DNA of 64,000 nt, from positions 496,001 through 560,000 of the forward strand of contig JADKIA010000028.1 in NCBI GenBank assembly GCA_016721465.1, read 5' to 3'. Below the pieces are notes generated by a model. It saw only the letters and a list, made by a program, of their open reading frames with translations, did no database searches and was not told where the DNA came from. Every line of letters starts with the position of its first letter. Position 1 is the first letter of the stretch. Below, piece by piece: positions 26,857-35,201 of the stretch. The translations under genes were made by a program, and so were the position numbers. This DNA is from Ideonella sp. Its GTDB lineage: Bacteria > Pseudomonadota > Gammaproteobacteria > Burkholderiales > Burkholderiaceae_C.

Positions 26857-28014
26857 TCAATCGTGTCCCGGTGCGGCAGATCGCGATCCGGTCGGTTTGA
26901 AGCTCGAGTCCAGCGTGTAGGTGGTGAAGTTGCGGTCGAGCGCAGGCAGCATGGCCACCTCCATCACGCCGAGCGCTGGCTGCATGACGATCATCGCGAC
27001 GGTGGCACTGAGGTTGCTCGAGCGGCTCTTGCGTGGCGGCCGGCAGACCGCCCAAGGGGTTTCGAAGTCGTCGAACAGGGCCCGCTTGAAGTGGGCCGTG
27101 GTCAGGGCTCCCGCCTGCGACATCAAGGCTTCGCGTACGCGCAGATCGCGGTACAGGCTGTCAGGCGTGCTGTCGATGCCGGTGTCGGACAGCTTGCACA
27201 ACGCCACGGGACTTTGCCAGTGGTTGGCATGAACGATCAGGCCGTTGTCGGCTTGCACCATGAACGTCTCGTCGGGAGCGCACTCGAAGTCGATCACCAC
27301 CCCCTGTGCATGACCGATGATCATGTTGTTGGAGGCGGACTTGGTCGTGGTGTAGACCGCGTGCATGGCCAGGGCCAGGTGTTCCTGCTCCAGCACTTTG
27401 CGGCGGATCAGCGCCAGGGGCACACCGAGGGTGCGGTAGTCGCGCTCGCACTCCAAGTAGTTGGCGGTGATCGAGATGCCCACCGAGTTGAGCCCGCATC
27501 GGCCCAGGGCGCCAGCTTCGGTGAAGGTGAGGAGGTCTGGCCCGTGTTCGCGTCGGACCTTCAACACAACCGTGGTGTCTGCGCACTCGGCTTTCCAGTC
27601 CCAGTTCTGGGCGTGGATCAGGTGTCCGTCCTTGGTGGCACGGGGCAGTGCAACGGCACCTGTGCAGCCGTCAGGCTCGGGATCGCGAAAGCCCGCCAGC
27701 CCTCGCGCCTGGCGTTCGGCAATCTGCAATACCTCTGTTCGCGCGTTGAGCAACACGATCTCATCGAAGGCGACGTTGGCGCCTTCCGCGATCCCCCGCA
27801 TCTCTTCGACATAGTCGGCGTCAAATGCCTCGATGCTCGGCAGGTACTGGGTGACCGCGGCCTGCAGGTGACGGGGCTCGAAAGCACTGCGGCGCAGTTG
27901 TTCAGAATAGTGGTCGATGCCAAGGCGGATCCGGTCGGCAGCCTGTCGTCCATAGTCGCGGCCGCGGTTGCGCGCAGACCCGGAAATTTCAATCAGGGGA
28001 CTCGCAATGGCCAT
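26857..28014 (-). CDS. C45 family Ntn-hydrolase (acyl-CoA:6-APA acyltransferase / N-acyl amide hydrolase type)
   Basis: A 385-residue protein of peptidase family C45. The self-processing nucleophile is Cys117 in PDGCTGAV; NNMIIGHAQG and the NWDW segment are conserved parts of the Ntn core. Family members include fungal isopenicillin-N acyltransferase and insect beta-alanyl-dopamine hydrolase, which cleave or form amides of small amines. No signal peptide is visible, so it should act in the cytoplasm. It is the first gene of the long minus-strand string and is divergent from a GntR regulator, making it the probable first catabolic step on the imported amide. Confidence 0.85.
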   Translation of the reverse strand: MAIASPLIEISGSARNRGRDYGRQAADRIRLGIDHYSEQLRRSAFEPRHLQAAVTQYLPSIEAFDADYVEEMRGIAEGANVAFDEIVLLNARTEVLQIAERQARGLAGFRDPEPDGCTGAVALPRATKDGHLIHAQNWDWKAECADTTVVLKVRREHGPDLLTFTEAGALGRCGLNSVGISITANYLECERDYRTLGVPLALIRRKVLEQEHLALAMHAVYTTTKSASNNMIIGHAQGVVIDFECAPDETFMVQADNGLIVHANHWQSPVALCKLSDTGIDSTPDSLYRDLRVREALMSQAGALTTAHFKRALFDDFETPWAVCRPPRKSRSSNLSATVAMIVMQPALGVMEVAMLPALDRNFTTYTLDSSFKPTGSRSAAPGHD

Positions 28015-28066
28015 CGGTCAACACCCTCTTCTAGGTCTTCCTGATTTATATGTATTATATGATGAC
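28015..28066. promoter_or_regulatory. AT-rich divergent promoter/operator between the C45 hydrolase and GntR genes
   Basis: This 52-bp gap is strikingly AT-rich for the window and contains ATATGTATTATAT (about 28048-28060), with ATAT arms around a short centre. It must carry the promoters for both divergent genes and is the natural binding site for the GntR-type product. Exact -35/-10 positions are not resolved. Confidence 0.5.
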
Positions 28067-28990
28067 ATGAATACTACTTCGTCACGCAAGGGCAAACCCT
28101 TGCTGGTTGAACCCACGCCATTGCAGCGCAACGTGGTGGCGCGCATCGTCGAGATGGTGCAGGCCCAGGCCTTACCCGTGGGCACGGCCATGACCGAGTT
28201 GTCGGTGGCGCGCGATCTCGGCGTTTCGCGCACGCCAGCGCGGGCGGCTTTGGCCTGGTTGGCCTCGCGTGGCATGCTCGAGCGCAAGACGGGCGAAGGC
28301 TTTCTCACGGTGCAATCGCCTGCCCAGTTTTCAACCGTCCTGTTGGACGTGCCGGTGGCCGACTCCGATCGGCTCTTTCTAGAGATTGCCCGCGAGCGCA
28401 ACGCAGGGGACTTGCCCACCGACATGTCGGAAGCCGACCTCATGCGCCGGTTCGCCGTCACACGGCCTACGCTGCTGCGCGTGCTGGCACGGCTGGCCGA
28501 AGTCGGCATGGTGGAGCGCCGCACGGGCCATGGCTGGCACCTGCTGCCCAATGACCACGATGACGCGGCGCAGTTGGAGAGCTACCGCTTCCGGATGCTT
28601 GTCGAGCCAGCCGCGCTGCTCGAGCCCGGGTTCGCGATGCCAACCGCCTGGCTGGAGCAGATGCGACAGCGCCACCGTGCCATGCTGCAACGCAAATGGA
28701 AGGATGCCGATGCCATCGACCTGTTCGAGATGAACGCAGAGTTCCACGAGGGCCTGGCCGCTGCATCCGGCAACCGCTTCCTTCAGATGGCCATCCAGCA
28801 GCAGAACCGCATGCGGCGATTTGTCAACTACGACTGGAACCATGGCCGCGAGCGCATGGTCGTGTCGTGCACCGAGCATCTGGAAATCATGGACCGGCTT
28901 GAAGCCGGTGAGCGCGACGTGGCTGCTGCGCTGATGCGCCGGCACCTCGAGAAGGCCAGCACGACCGGCGAGGCCGAGTCGGCCACGTAG
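28067..28990 (+). CDS. GntR family regulator with two winged-helix domains and an FCD-like domain
   Basis: A 307-residue regulator. The first helix-turn-helix is at about residues 20-85 (LSVARDLGVSRTPARAALAWL) and a second one at about 115-160 (ADLMRRFAVTRPTLLRVLARL). The C-terminal part (about 170-295) resembles an all-helical FCD effector domain with the metal or ligand His in EMNAEFHEGLAAASGN. Ordinary FadR-group proteins have one HTH and about 230 residues, so the duplicated DNA-binding part is notable. It probably controls the divergent C45/ABC/receptor string and itself. Confidence 0.82.
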   Translation: MNTTSSRKGKPLLVEPTPLQRNVVARIVEMVQAQALPVGTAMTELSVARDLGVSRTPARAALAWLASRGMLERKTGEGFLTVQSPAQFSTVLLDVPVADSDRLFLEIARERNAGDLPTDMSEADLMRRFAVTRPTLLRVLARLAEVGMVERRTGHGWHLLPNDHDDAAQLESYRFRMLVEPAALLEPGFAMPTAWLEQMRQRHRAMLQRKWKDADAIDLFEMNAEFHEGLAAASGNRFLQMAIQQQNRMRRFVNYDWNHGRERMVVSCTEHLEIMDRLEAGERDVAAALMRRHLEKASTTGEAESAT

Positions 28991-29442
28991 TGCCAGGAAT
29001 GTACTTTAGAGCCACCAAATACATCATCGGCGAGCCATCACTTGGCCTGTGCCGACGATGGCAGCGCAAGCGCTGCGGTGGCATTCGTGTACAACAACCG
29101 CACCCTTTTGTAGATGCCCCACTTTGCTGCAGAGGCACCTACCGGCGCACCACCTGGGCATCGCCATGCAATCGCAGGCAGCCTGCGAGGCGGCAGTAGC
29201 TGCCCTGAACCTCGCGCCCAGGCCAGCGAAGCCGATCTCTTTTCAGCCGGTCGCTCCATGGAATCGGTATGCAGCAGACCATCTGCTCTGCCTCTGGTGC
29301 ATGCCCCTCCACTGGCCGCAGGACGGATTCCCATCGCCCGCTGTGGCGGCAGTTCAGCCGCGTCAGACCCGCAACATGGCCCGGCTGGATTCACACCCGG
29401 AGTCCACGTTGTCCAGGCTGGCCAGGCAGTCGCCAAGGCAGG
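28991..29442. other. 452-bp stretch without a supported gene
   Basis: Open frames exist on both strands but none has coding-like composition or a recognisable product. A GC hairpin (29061-29076) may end transcription from the GntR gene. The rest shows nothing I can assign. Confidence 0.55.
29061..29076 (+). terminator. Short GC hairpin downstream of the GntR gene
   Basis: GCAGCGCAAGCGCTGC is a perfect inverted repeat with a 2- to 4-nt loop. It lies 70 bp after the regulator stop but has no T-run, so it is at best a weak intrinsic terminator. Confidence 0.3.
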
Positions 29443-30774
29443 TCACGGCGCCTTGGCTGCACCCGCCCGTTGTTCCAGACGCAGGCCCACCGCCCAACGC
29501 CGCTGGAAGCCAGCCCAGTGTGTGACGGGACCTTGCGGTGCGCCAGCGAAGCGGCCAGTCGCCGGTGCCCCATAGGGCTCGGGCCAGGCACCGTCATTGG
29601 CGCGTTGCACCGCTGAATTCAGGTACAGCGCGCGATCGGTTCTGCCCAGGAGGGCCAGGTCGAGGAACGCGGTGATGAAGTGGCGATTGATGTCCAGGAT
29701 GCGGTCACGGCGCCACACCGGCTCTTCGAAGCTCGCCCAGCCGGCGAAACTGCCTTGCAGGTTGGCCGGTGCACTTTGAAGGGCGATGTTGTGGCGTGCG
29801 TTTTCATAAACCAACAGCCAGCGCGGAACCGCGGGCAGGTTTTCCCAGATCGTGCGCACACCATCGGTGTAGCCACTGATGTCGTCCTGATCGCCGACCA
29901 CGATCAAGGCAGGCACCTGCATGGCAGCCAGGCCGGCCGGCTTGAGCGCGCCTATGGCCGACTGCCCACCCCAGGGGGCGATGGCCACCACCGCAGCAAT
30001 GTGTGTGCGCAGCTGCTCGTCGGCTGGTTGCATGGGCTGCACATGGCGTTCCATGGCGCCTGCGGGAACGTAGCCGTAGGCCATGCTGTCGCGTGCGACT
30101 CGCGCACCAGCGCTGACCAAGGCACCATAGCCACCCATGGAGTAGCCCACCACCGCCACGCGGTCCAGCGCCAGGCGCTGGTACAGCGCGTGGCCGGGTG
30201 AGGCGTCCAGGTGCTGCAGCGTGCGCAAGGCACCGGCCTGGTCCAGCGGGCGCAGCAGCAGGGCGGCCGCCAGTGGGTTGGCAGCCCGCTCGTCGTCATG
30301 CTCGATGCCCAGCACCGCGTAACCGCGCGACGCCAGGTGCTCAGCCAGGTAGCTCATGGCTGGTGCCCAGTTCAGCAGCCCGTGCGACAACAGCACCACG
30401 GGCAGCCGCGCGCCCGGCTGCAGTGGCGCTTCAGGAGTGGCCACGGAGGGCACGGTCACGCGCATTGGGGACGCGGGCAGCGGGCGCCAAGAATGGCTGC
30501 TGATCTCGCGTGTCAGCTCGCGTGCCGCACCGGAGGCGCTGCCGCTCGGGTACCACAGCCAGCCTGAAATCTGCCGCTCTGCTGGCGCCTGGTTTTCTGG
30601 TGAAGGCACAGGCCCCACATCCAGCCTCAGCGGCATCACGCCCACCGCCAGCGGACCTGGAGCTGCGAGCTCCGGGGCGTCGACCGGCAGCGCCGCAGCC
30701 ATGCCAGCGGCGCAGATCAGCCAGCAGATGAACAGCGCCCGGGCAGCACGCAAACGATCGGTGTGCGGGTTCAT
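29443..30774 (-). CDS. Exported alpha/beta hydrolase (PAF-acetylhydrolase/dienelactone-hydrolase-like)
   Basis: A 443-residue alpha/beta hydrolase with an N-terminal hydrophobic signal (LFICWLICAAGMAAALP). The nucleophile is Ser about 212 in GYSMGGYG, the oxyanion segment is VVLLSHGLLNW, the acid is probably in VVGDQDD and the His in ENARHNIA. This resembles bacterial PAF-acetylhydrolase-like lipases, which cleave acyl esters. ATG 30774 overlaps the stop of the hotdog-protein gene (ATGA), so it is translated with acyl-CoA catabolic enzymes. A likely role is releasing acyl chains from an ester substrate outside the cytoplasm. Confidence 0.78.
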   Translation of the reverse strand: MNPHTDRLRAARALFICWLICAAGMAAALPVDAPELAAPGPLAVGVMPLRLDVGPVPSPENQAPAERQISGWLWYPSGSASGAARELTREISSHSWRPLPASPMRVTVPSVATPEAPLQPGARLPVVLLSHGLLNWAPAMSYLAEHLASRGYAVLGIEHDDERAANPLAAALLLRPLDQAGALRTLQHLDASPGHALYQRLALDRVAVVGYSMGGYGALVSAGARVARDSMAYGYVPAGAMERHVQPMQPADEQLRTHIAAVVAIAPWGGQSAIGALKPAGLAAMQVPALIVVGDQDDISGYTDGVRTIWENLPAVPRWLLVYENARHNIALQSAPANLQGSFAGWASFEEPVWRRDRILDINRHFITAFLDLALLGRTDRALYLNSAVQRANDGAWPEPYGAPATGRFAGAPQGPVTHWAGFQRRWAVGLRLEQRAGAAKAP

Positions 30775-31661
30775 GGCTGAGCAGCGCCCTGGTTCCACAG
30801 CGGTGAACTCTCCTTCAGCAGGCGCGACAGCATTAGCATGCGGGCAATGGCAAGCCCGTTGGCAGGATCGTGCAGTGTGGTTTCGGTCCACAGCATTTCG
30901 CTTCGGGGCGAGTCCGTGACCGCCAGCACGCGGCCGCTGACCTCATAGGCGCGGCCGACCACCATGGGGCCGTTCAACCACTGCCACTCAATGCCGCCAA
31001 ACAGTCCGACGAAGCCGGTGCGTGCGATGGGCAAGCGTTCTTCGAACACCCGCAGGGCGTGCACTGCGGCGGACAGCGGCGCGAGCGCCTCACCCGCGGG
31101 CAGCGCAAACGCCGGTAGGCATTCGGTGATGATGGGCAGGCGCCGCTCCACATCCGCCTGGGGCACCCGAGTGGGCAGCCCCGAGGCCTGGAATCCGACG
31201 AGCAGCGGAGCCAGCATGCGCGGCGGATCGCCGGGGCGCATGGCGGCCAAACGCTGGCGCAGTGCGCCATTCTGGTCTGGCCCGGCACTGGCACTGCCGG
31301 ACAGCACCTCCGCGCCATCGGCACGCACCATGCGCACTTCGCGCCGTCCTGTGCTCGCCGCCTGCACCATTGCGCGCACCGCCTCGCCATCGGCAGACGG
31401 CTCGCGGAACCACAGCGACAGCGAACCCTTGCACTGCCACTCCGGCCCGAACGCGTGCAGCAGCAGCGGCAGGAACTGCTCCATGTGGATGGACCCAGCC
31501 ACCGTGCCGCTGCGAAAGCCCAGGCCCTTCGCAGTGGCGTCGTCGTGGATCGTGCCGGCTTCGTGGCTCGAGTTGTTGGTGGGTCGCCGCCAGGGGCCGC
31601 AAAGCCAGCCATCCTCCAAGATGGCGGCGAACGGCGTGGCATTGTCAGGATGACGCGTCAT
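30771..31661 (-). CDS. MaoC-like double-hotdog acyl-CoA hydratase/thioesterase family protein
   Basis: A 296-residue protein with a hotdog signature helix (GTVAGSIHMEQFLPLLLHAFG) and a second half with another hotdog-like strand pattern (VVGRAYEVSGRVLAV). It resembles MaoC-type or FAS1-like dehydratase proteins acting on enoyl-CoA thioesters. The catalytic Asp/His pair of classical MaoC is not clearly conserved, so a thioesterase or binding role is possible. It overlaps both neighbours by ATGA (acyl-CoA dehydrogenase upstream, hydrolase downstream), which indicates tight translational coupling in a three-gene operon. Confidence 0.68.
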   Translation of the reverse strand: MTRHPDNATPFAAILEDGWLCGPWRRPTNNSSHEAGTIHDDATAKGLGFRSGTVAGSIHMEQFLPLLLHAFGPEWQCKGSLSLWFREPSADGEAVRAMVQAASTGRREVRMVRADGAEVLSGSASAGPDQNGALRQRLAAMRPGDPPRMLAPLLVGFQASGLPTRVPQADVERRLPIITECLPAFALPAGEALAPLSAAVHALRVFEERLPIARTGFVGLFGGIEWQWLNGPMVVGRAYEVSGRVLAVTDSPRSEMLWTETTLHDPANGLAIARMLMLSRLLKESSPLWNQGAAQP

Positions 31662-32809
31662 GGCAACCCCAGAACGTGTTTGGCAATGATGTCGCGTTGC
31701 ACCTCATTGGTCCCGCCGGCAATGCTGGCCGAACGGCCGATGAGATAGGTGCTCATCTCCTCGCGCAGGCCGCGCTCCTCAAAGCTGTAGGGCAGGGCAT
31801 GCAGGCCGGCGCACTCGATGAACAATTCCGTCAGGCGCTGCAACACCAGCGTGCCCTGCAACTTGAGGATTGACGATTGCGTACCCGGCGCCTGGCCTGT
31901 GGCCGTTTCAGCCAGGGTGCGCAACTCGGTGATCTCCAGGGCCATGAGGTCGATCTCAACCTCGGCCAGCCGCGCGGCAAACAGCGGGTCGTCAATGAGC
32001 CACCCGTGCCCCGTGGGCGTGCGCGATGCGGTCTCGCGAAGCCGGCGCAGTCTGCGGGTGGAGTCGGCCACGTAGGCCAGGCCCGTGCGTTCGTGGGTGA
32101 GCAGACCCTTGGCGTAGCGCCAGCCCTGGCCCTCTTCGCCCACCCGCTGATCCAATGGCACCCGTACATTGTCGAAAGTGACGGTGTTGAGCGTGGAGTG
32201 GCGTCCATCGAGCGTGACAATGGGCTGAACGGACACACCCGTCGAACGCATGTCGATGAGCAGGAAGCTGATGCCGTCCTGTCGTCGCCCGGTGCTTCCT
32301 GTTCGAACGATGCAGAACATCCAGTCCGCGATGTGCGCATAGCTGGTCCAGGTCTTCATGCCGTTGACCAGGTAGTGGTCGCCTTCCAGCACGGCCCGGG
32401 TGCCCAGCGCCGCCAGGTCGGAGCCCGCCTCCGGCTCCGAGTAGCCCTGGCACCACTCGACCGAGTTGTCCAGGATGCCCGGCAGGAAGCGCTGGCATTG
32501 CTCGGCGCTGCCGTGGGTGTAGAGCACCGGCGCTAGCATGAACATGCCCATGCCGCCCATGCGCGCCGGCACGCCTGCCAGGGCAGTTTCGCGCTCCCAG
32601 ATGTACTTCTGCGTCATGTTCCAGCCGGTGCCACCGAACTGCGGCGGCCACTGGTATGCAGCCCAGCCTTGGTGCAGCAGCGCTGTGGCCCACCGGTCTT
32701 CATCGGCCGCGCCAGGCGTGAACGGGCGGTCGGCCGGGAAGTGCAGGGCAATGAACGACCGCACTTGGTCGCGGAAGTCGAGTTCAGCCCGGTCAAAAGA
32801 CAGTTTCAT
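31658..32809 (-). CDS. Acyl-CoA dehydrogenase
   Basis: A 383-residue flavoprotein with the N-terminal helical domain, the middle beta-domain (GYSEPEAGSDLAALGTRA) and a C-terminal helical domain ending in IAGGTNEVQRDIIAKHVLG, the FAD/partner-contact motif. It belongs to the FadE-like group active on branched or ring-bearing acyl-CoAs. It is first in the operon with the hotdog protein and exported hydrolase, and a 16-bp inverted motif (32856-32871) lies about 46 bp upstream, shared with the divergent TetR gene. A second, shorter acyl-CoA dehydrogenase is at 40487; the two could form a heteromer as in steroid side-chain oxidation. Confidence 0.9.
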   Translation of the reverse strand: MKLSFDRAELDFRDQVRSFIALHFPADRPFTPGAADEDRWATALLHQGWAAYQWPPQFGGTGWNMTQKYIWERETALAGVPARMGGMGMFMLAPVLYTHGSAEQCQRFLPGILDNSVEWCQGYSEPEAGSDLAALGTRAVLEGDHYLVNGMKTWTSYAHIADWMFCIVRTGSTGRRQDGISFLLIDMRSTGVSVQPIVTLDGRHSTLNTVTFDNVRVPLDQRVGEEGQGWRYAKGLLTHERTGLAYVADSTRRLRRLRETASRTPTGHGWLIDDPLFAARLAEVEIDLMALEITELRTLAETATGQAPGTQSSILKLQGTLVLQRLTELFIECAGLHALPYSFEERGLREEMSTYLIGRSASIAGGTNEVQRDIIAKHVLGLP

Positions 32810-32855
32810 GGCTCAAGGTTCCTGCGCCGTGCGCGGCGTCTGGGTGCCCGCATAA

Positions 32856-32871
32856 TTGGACAATTGGTCAA
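32856..32871. promoter_or_regulatory. Motif site 1: 16-bp inverted repeat between acyl-CoA dehydrogenase and TetR genes
   Basis: TTGGACAATTGGTCAA has arms TTG/CAA around a palindromic CAATTG centre; on the other strand it reads TTGACCAATTGTCCAA. It lies between divergent genes, one of which encodes a TetR repressor, the classical place for an autoregulatory operator. Related 16-mers occur at 37971, 45079 and 50321. Confidence 0.6.
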
Positions 32872-32892
32872 TACAAGAACAGCGTGACGGCT

Positions 32893-33579
32893 ATGCCAAA
32901 CACCACCGCCCAGAAAAAGCGCTCCGACGCCGCTCCGACGCGGCGCCGCCAACGATTGGCGCCCGAAGAGCGGGCCGGCCAGATCCTGGACTTCGCCGCA
33001 CGGCTCATCATCGACGAGGGCCTGACCGAGCTGTCGATGGAAAGGCTGGGTCGAGAAGCTGGCATCAGCAAGGCGCTGATCTACAACTACTTCCCCAACC
33101 GCAATGACCTGCTGCGCGCTCTGCTGGAGCGCGAAATGGAAGTGCTGCGTGAGCGACAGGTGGAGCAAACGCGTGCGGCCACCAGCTTTCGTGATCTGGT
33201 CTATCGCACCACCCGCACCTACGTCGCACAGGTCAAGGAGCGCGGCGCCCTGCTGCAGCGCCTGTGGGCGGAGACCGCGGTGGCCAGAACTGTCGCCGAA
33301 GAGAATGTGCGCAAGCGCGAGGAGGCGCTGCGTTTCATGGTGCGCCAGGTGGTCAAGGTGTACGGCCTGCCCAAGGACGTGGCGACCTCTGCCGTGGACA
33401 TGGGCATGGCCATGACCGAGGCCGCCGCACAGCACCTGCCCAGTTCGCACAACGACGTCGACTTCGCCACCAACATCTGCGTGACGCTGCTGATTGGCGG
33501 GCTCGAGGCCTTGGCGCTGGAGCACGCCAGCTCGGCCTCGCCGCAGCCAGTGGCCCGGGCGCGGCGAGCGCGGGGCTGA
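32893..33579 (+). CDS. TetR family transcriptional regulator
   Basis: A 228-residue regulator. The N-terminal DNA-binding domain (about 22-70) has the helix-turn-helix LSMERLGREAGISKALIYNYF; the remaining helices form the ligand/dimer domain, with a basic C-terminal tail (ARARRARG). A GTG three codons upstream is an alternative start. It is divergent from the acyl-CoA dehydrogenase operon with a 16-bp inverted repeat between them. By analogy with TetR regulators of acyl-CoA pathways it probably senses an acyl-CoA or the lipid itself, and may also act at the related sites near the TonB receptor, the sugar transporter and the alpha-galactosidase. Confidence 0.88.
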   Translation: MPNTTAQKKRSDAAPTRRRQRLAPEERAGQILDFAARLIIDEGLTELSMERLGREAGISKALIYNYFPNRNDLLRALLEREMEVLRERQVEQTRAATSFRDLVYRTTRTYVAQVKERGALLQRLWAETAVARTVAEENVRKREEALRFMVRQVVKVYGLPKDVATSAVDMGMAMTEAAAQHLPSSHNDVDFATNICVTLLIGGLEALALEHASSASPQPVARARRARG

Positions 33580-33622
33580 GGCTCCAAGGCGAGAAGTCAG
33601 GCAGCGCACGACCCGACCGCCT

Positions 33623-34390
33623 TTAGAAGTTGGCGGTCTTCACGGCGCCGCCGTCAATGCGCAGGTTGGCGCCCGTGATGTAGCTGGCTGCCGGACTGCA
33701 CAGGAACACCACCGCCTTGGCCACCTCGGCAGGCGTGCCCAGCCGACCCAGCGCGGCCAGCTTGCTGGCCATGGCGAACAGCGCCGGCTTGACGGCACGG
33801 ATGCGGTCCCACTCGCCACCTTCGTGGAAGATCGGACCCGGCGAGACCGCGTTGACGCGCACGCCGGCGGCACCGTGTCGGGCGGCCAACTGCCCGGTGT
33901 AGTTCACCAGCGCTGCCTTCATGGGACCGTAGGCCTCTTCCGTCGGCGGCAGTTGCGTCATCACCGAGGCGATGGAGGCCACGAAGAGCAGGCTCGGGTC
34001 GCGCCCGGCCTGAAGCACCGGCAGCGCCAGCTCGGCCAGGCGCACGTGGTGCAGCAGGTCGGTCTCGAGTGCGTCCCGCCACATCGCTTCGCCGCGCTCG
34101 GTGGGCCGCGTGGAGACATTGCTGATGACGATGTCCAGCCCGCCCAGGGCCGCCGCTGCGCCCTGGAACCAGGATTTCACGGCGTCGCCATCGCGCACAT
34201 CCAGGGCCTGGCCGTGTGCCTGCACGCCGTGCGCGCGCGCGGCAGCCAGCGCCTCCTTGACGCCCGCCTCGCCCCGCGCACACAGAGCCACGTGCACGCC
34301 CTCGGCAGCCAAGGCCTCGACGATGGCCCGGCCAATGCCCCGGCTGCCGCCGGTGACGAGCGCACGGCGCCCCTTGAGTCCCAAGTCCAT
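33623..34390 (-). CDS. Short-chain dehydrogenase/reductase
   Basis: A 255-residue classical SDR. The NAD(P)-binding motif is TGGSRGIG at residues about 14-21, the catalytic Ser lies in FVASIAS and the YxxxK motif is YGPMK. RGRP-like sequence at the ARG turn (CARGE) after the second strand hints at NADP(H) preference. It is the last gene of the minus-strand run from the acyl-CoA ligase, 16 nt after the second SDR, and ends tail-to-tail with the TetR gene. Likely substrate: a hydroxyl or keto group on the acyl intermediate. Confidence 0.88.
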   Translation of the reverse strand: MDLGLKGRRALVTGGSRGIGRAIVEALAAEGVHVALCARGEAGVKEALAAARAHGVQAHGQALDVRDGDAVKSWFQGAAAALGGLDIVISNVSTRPTERGEAMWRDALETDLLHHVRLAELALPVLQAGRDPSLLFVASIASVMTQLPPTEEAYGPMKAALVNYTGQLAARHGAAGVRVNAVSPGPIFHEGGEWDRIRAVKPALFAMASKLAALGRLGTPAEVAKAVVFLCSPAASYITGANLRIDGGAVKTANF

Positions 34391-34406
34391 GTGGTGGTTG
34401 CTCCAG

Positions 34407-35201
34407 TCAAGCGGCCTTCAGGCCGCCGTCGATGGGAATGGCCGTGCCCGTCATGAAGGACGACGCGTCACTGGCCAGGAAGAAAATGAGGTTGGCAATC
34501 TCGGCCGGCTCGGCATACCGCCCCATTGGAATCATGCGGGTCATGCCACGGCGCACGGCCTCTGGGTCGTCGGGCGACACGGTGCGTTCCATGGAGAACA
34601 CCATCTCGGTGGAGGTGGGGGCTGGGCAGACCGCGTTGACGCGGATGCCGCTGGCGGCGAGTTCGGTCGCGGCCAGCTTGGTCATGCCCACCACGGCGTG
34701 CTTGCTGGCCGTGTAGGCCACGGTGAAACGGCCACCGCCGATGCCCGACACCGAGGACACGTTGACGATGGAGCCGCCGCGCCCCTGCATGGCGCGCGCG
34801 CCGTGCTTGAGCCCCAGGAAAACGCCGCGCGCGTTGACGCGCATGACCTCGTCGAACGTTTCGTCACTGCAATCCATCAGCGGGCCGATGGCGCCGGAGA
34901 CGCCGGCGTTGTTCACCAGCACGTCCAGCCGTCCGAAGCGCTGCAGCGTCTGCTGGATCACGCGCTCCCAATCGCTTCCCTGCCCCACATCACCTTCGGC
35001 CTCCAGCAGGCCGGGAGCCCCGGCCGCCCGCACGTCGGCCCACGGTGAGCCCGGCCGGTCGAAGGCGACCACCTGAACACCTGCGCGAGCCATCTGCTGC
35101 ACGGTGGCCAGCCCGATGCCGCGCGCAGCGCCCGTGACGAGGGCCACGCGCCCGGCCATGGCAGCGGGGATGGGCAGGGTGGTGCTTGCAGTGGTGGTCA
35201 T
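34407..35201 (-). CDS. Short-chain dehydrogenase/reductase
   Basis: A 264-residue SDR with TGAARGIG (residues about 21-28), FDRPG after the second strand (an Asp here favours NAD+), NNAG, the Ser in NVSSVSG and the catalytic YTASK. Its start overlaps the VOC-protein stop by ATGA. It probably oxidises a secondary alcohol in the same pathway as the neighbouring SDR; the two differ enough to have separate substrates or cofactors. Confidence 0.88.
   Translation of the reverse strand: MTTTASTTLPIPAAMAGRVALVTGAARGIGLATVQQMARAGVQVVAFDRPGSPWADVRAAGAPGLLEAEGDVGQGSDWERVIQQTLQRFGRLDVLVNNAGVSGAIGPLMDCSDETFDEVMRVNARGVFLGLKHGARAMQGRGGSIVNVSSVSGIGGGRFTVAYTASKHAVVGMTKLAATELAASGIRVNAVCPAPTSTEMVFSMERTVSPDDPEAVRRGMTRMIPMGRYAEPAEIANLIFFLASDASSFMTGTAIPIDGGLKAA

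Noticed and set aside
29038..29436. 132-codon minus-strand frame in the non-coding gap
   Set aside because: Composition is Trp/Cys/Arg/Pro-rich with no domain or ribosome-binding site; overlapping frames on other strands look equally random.
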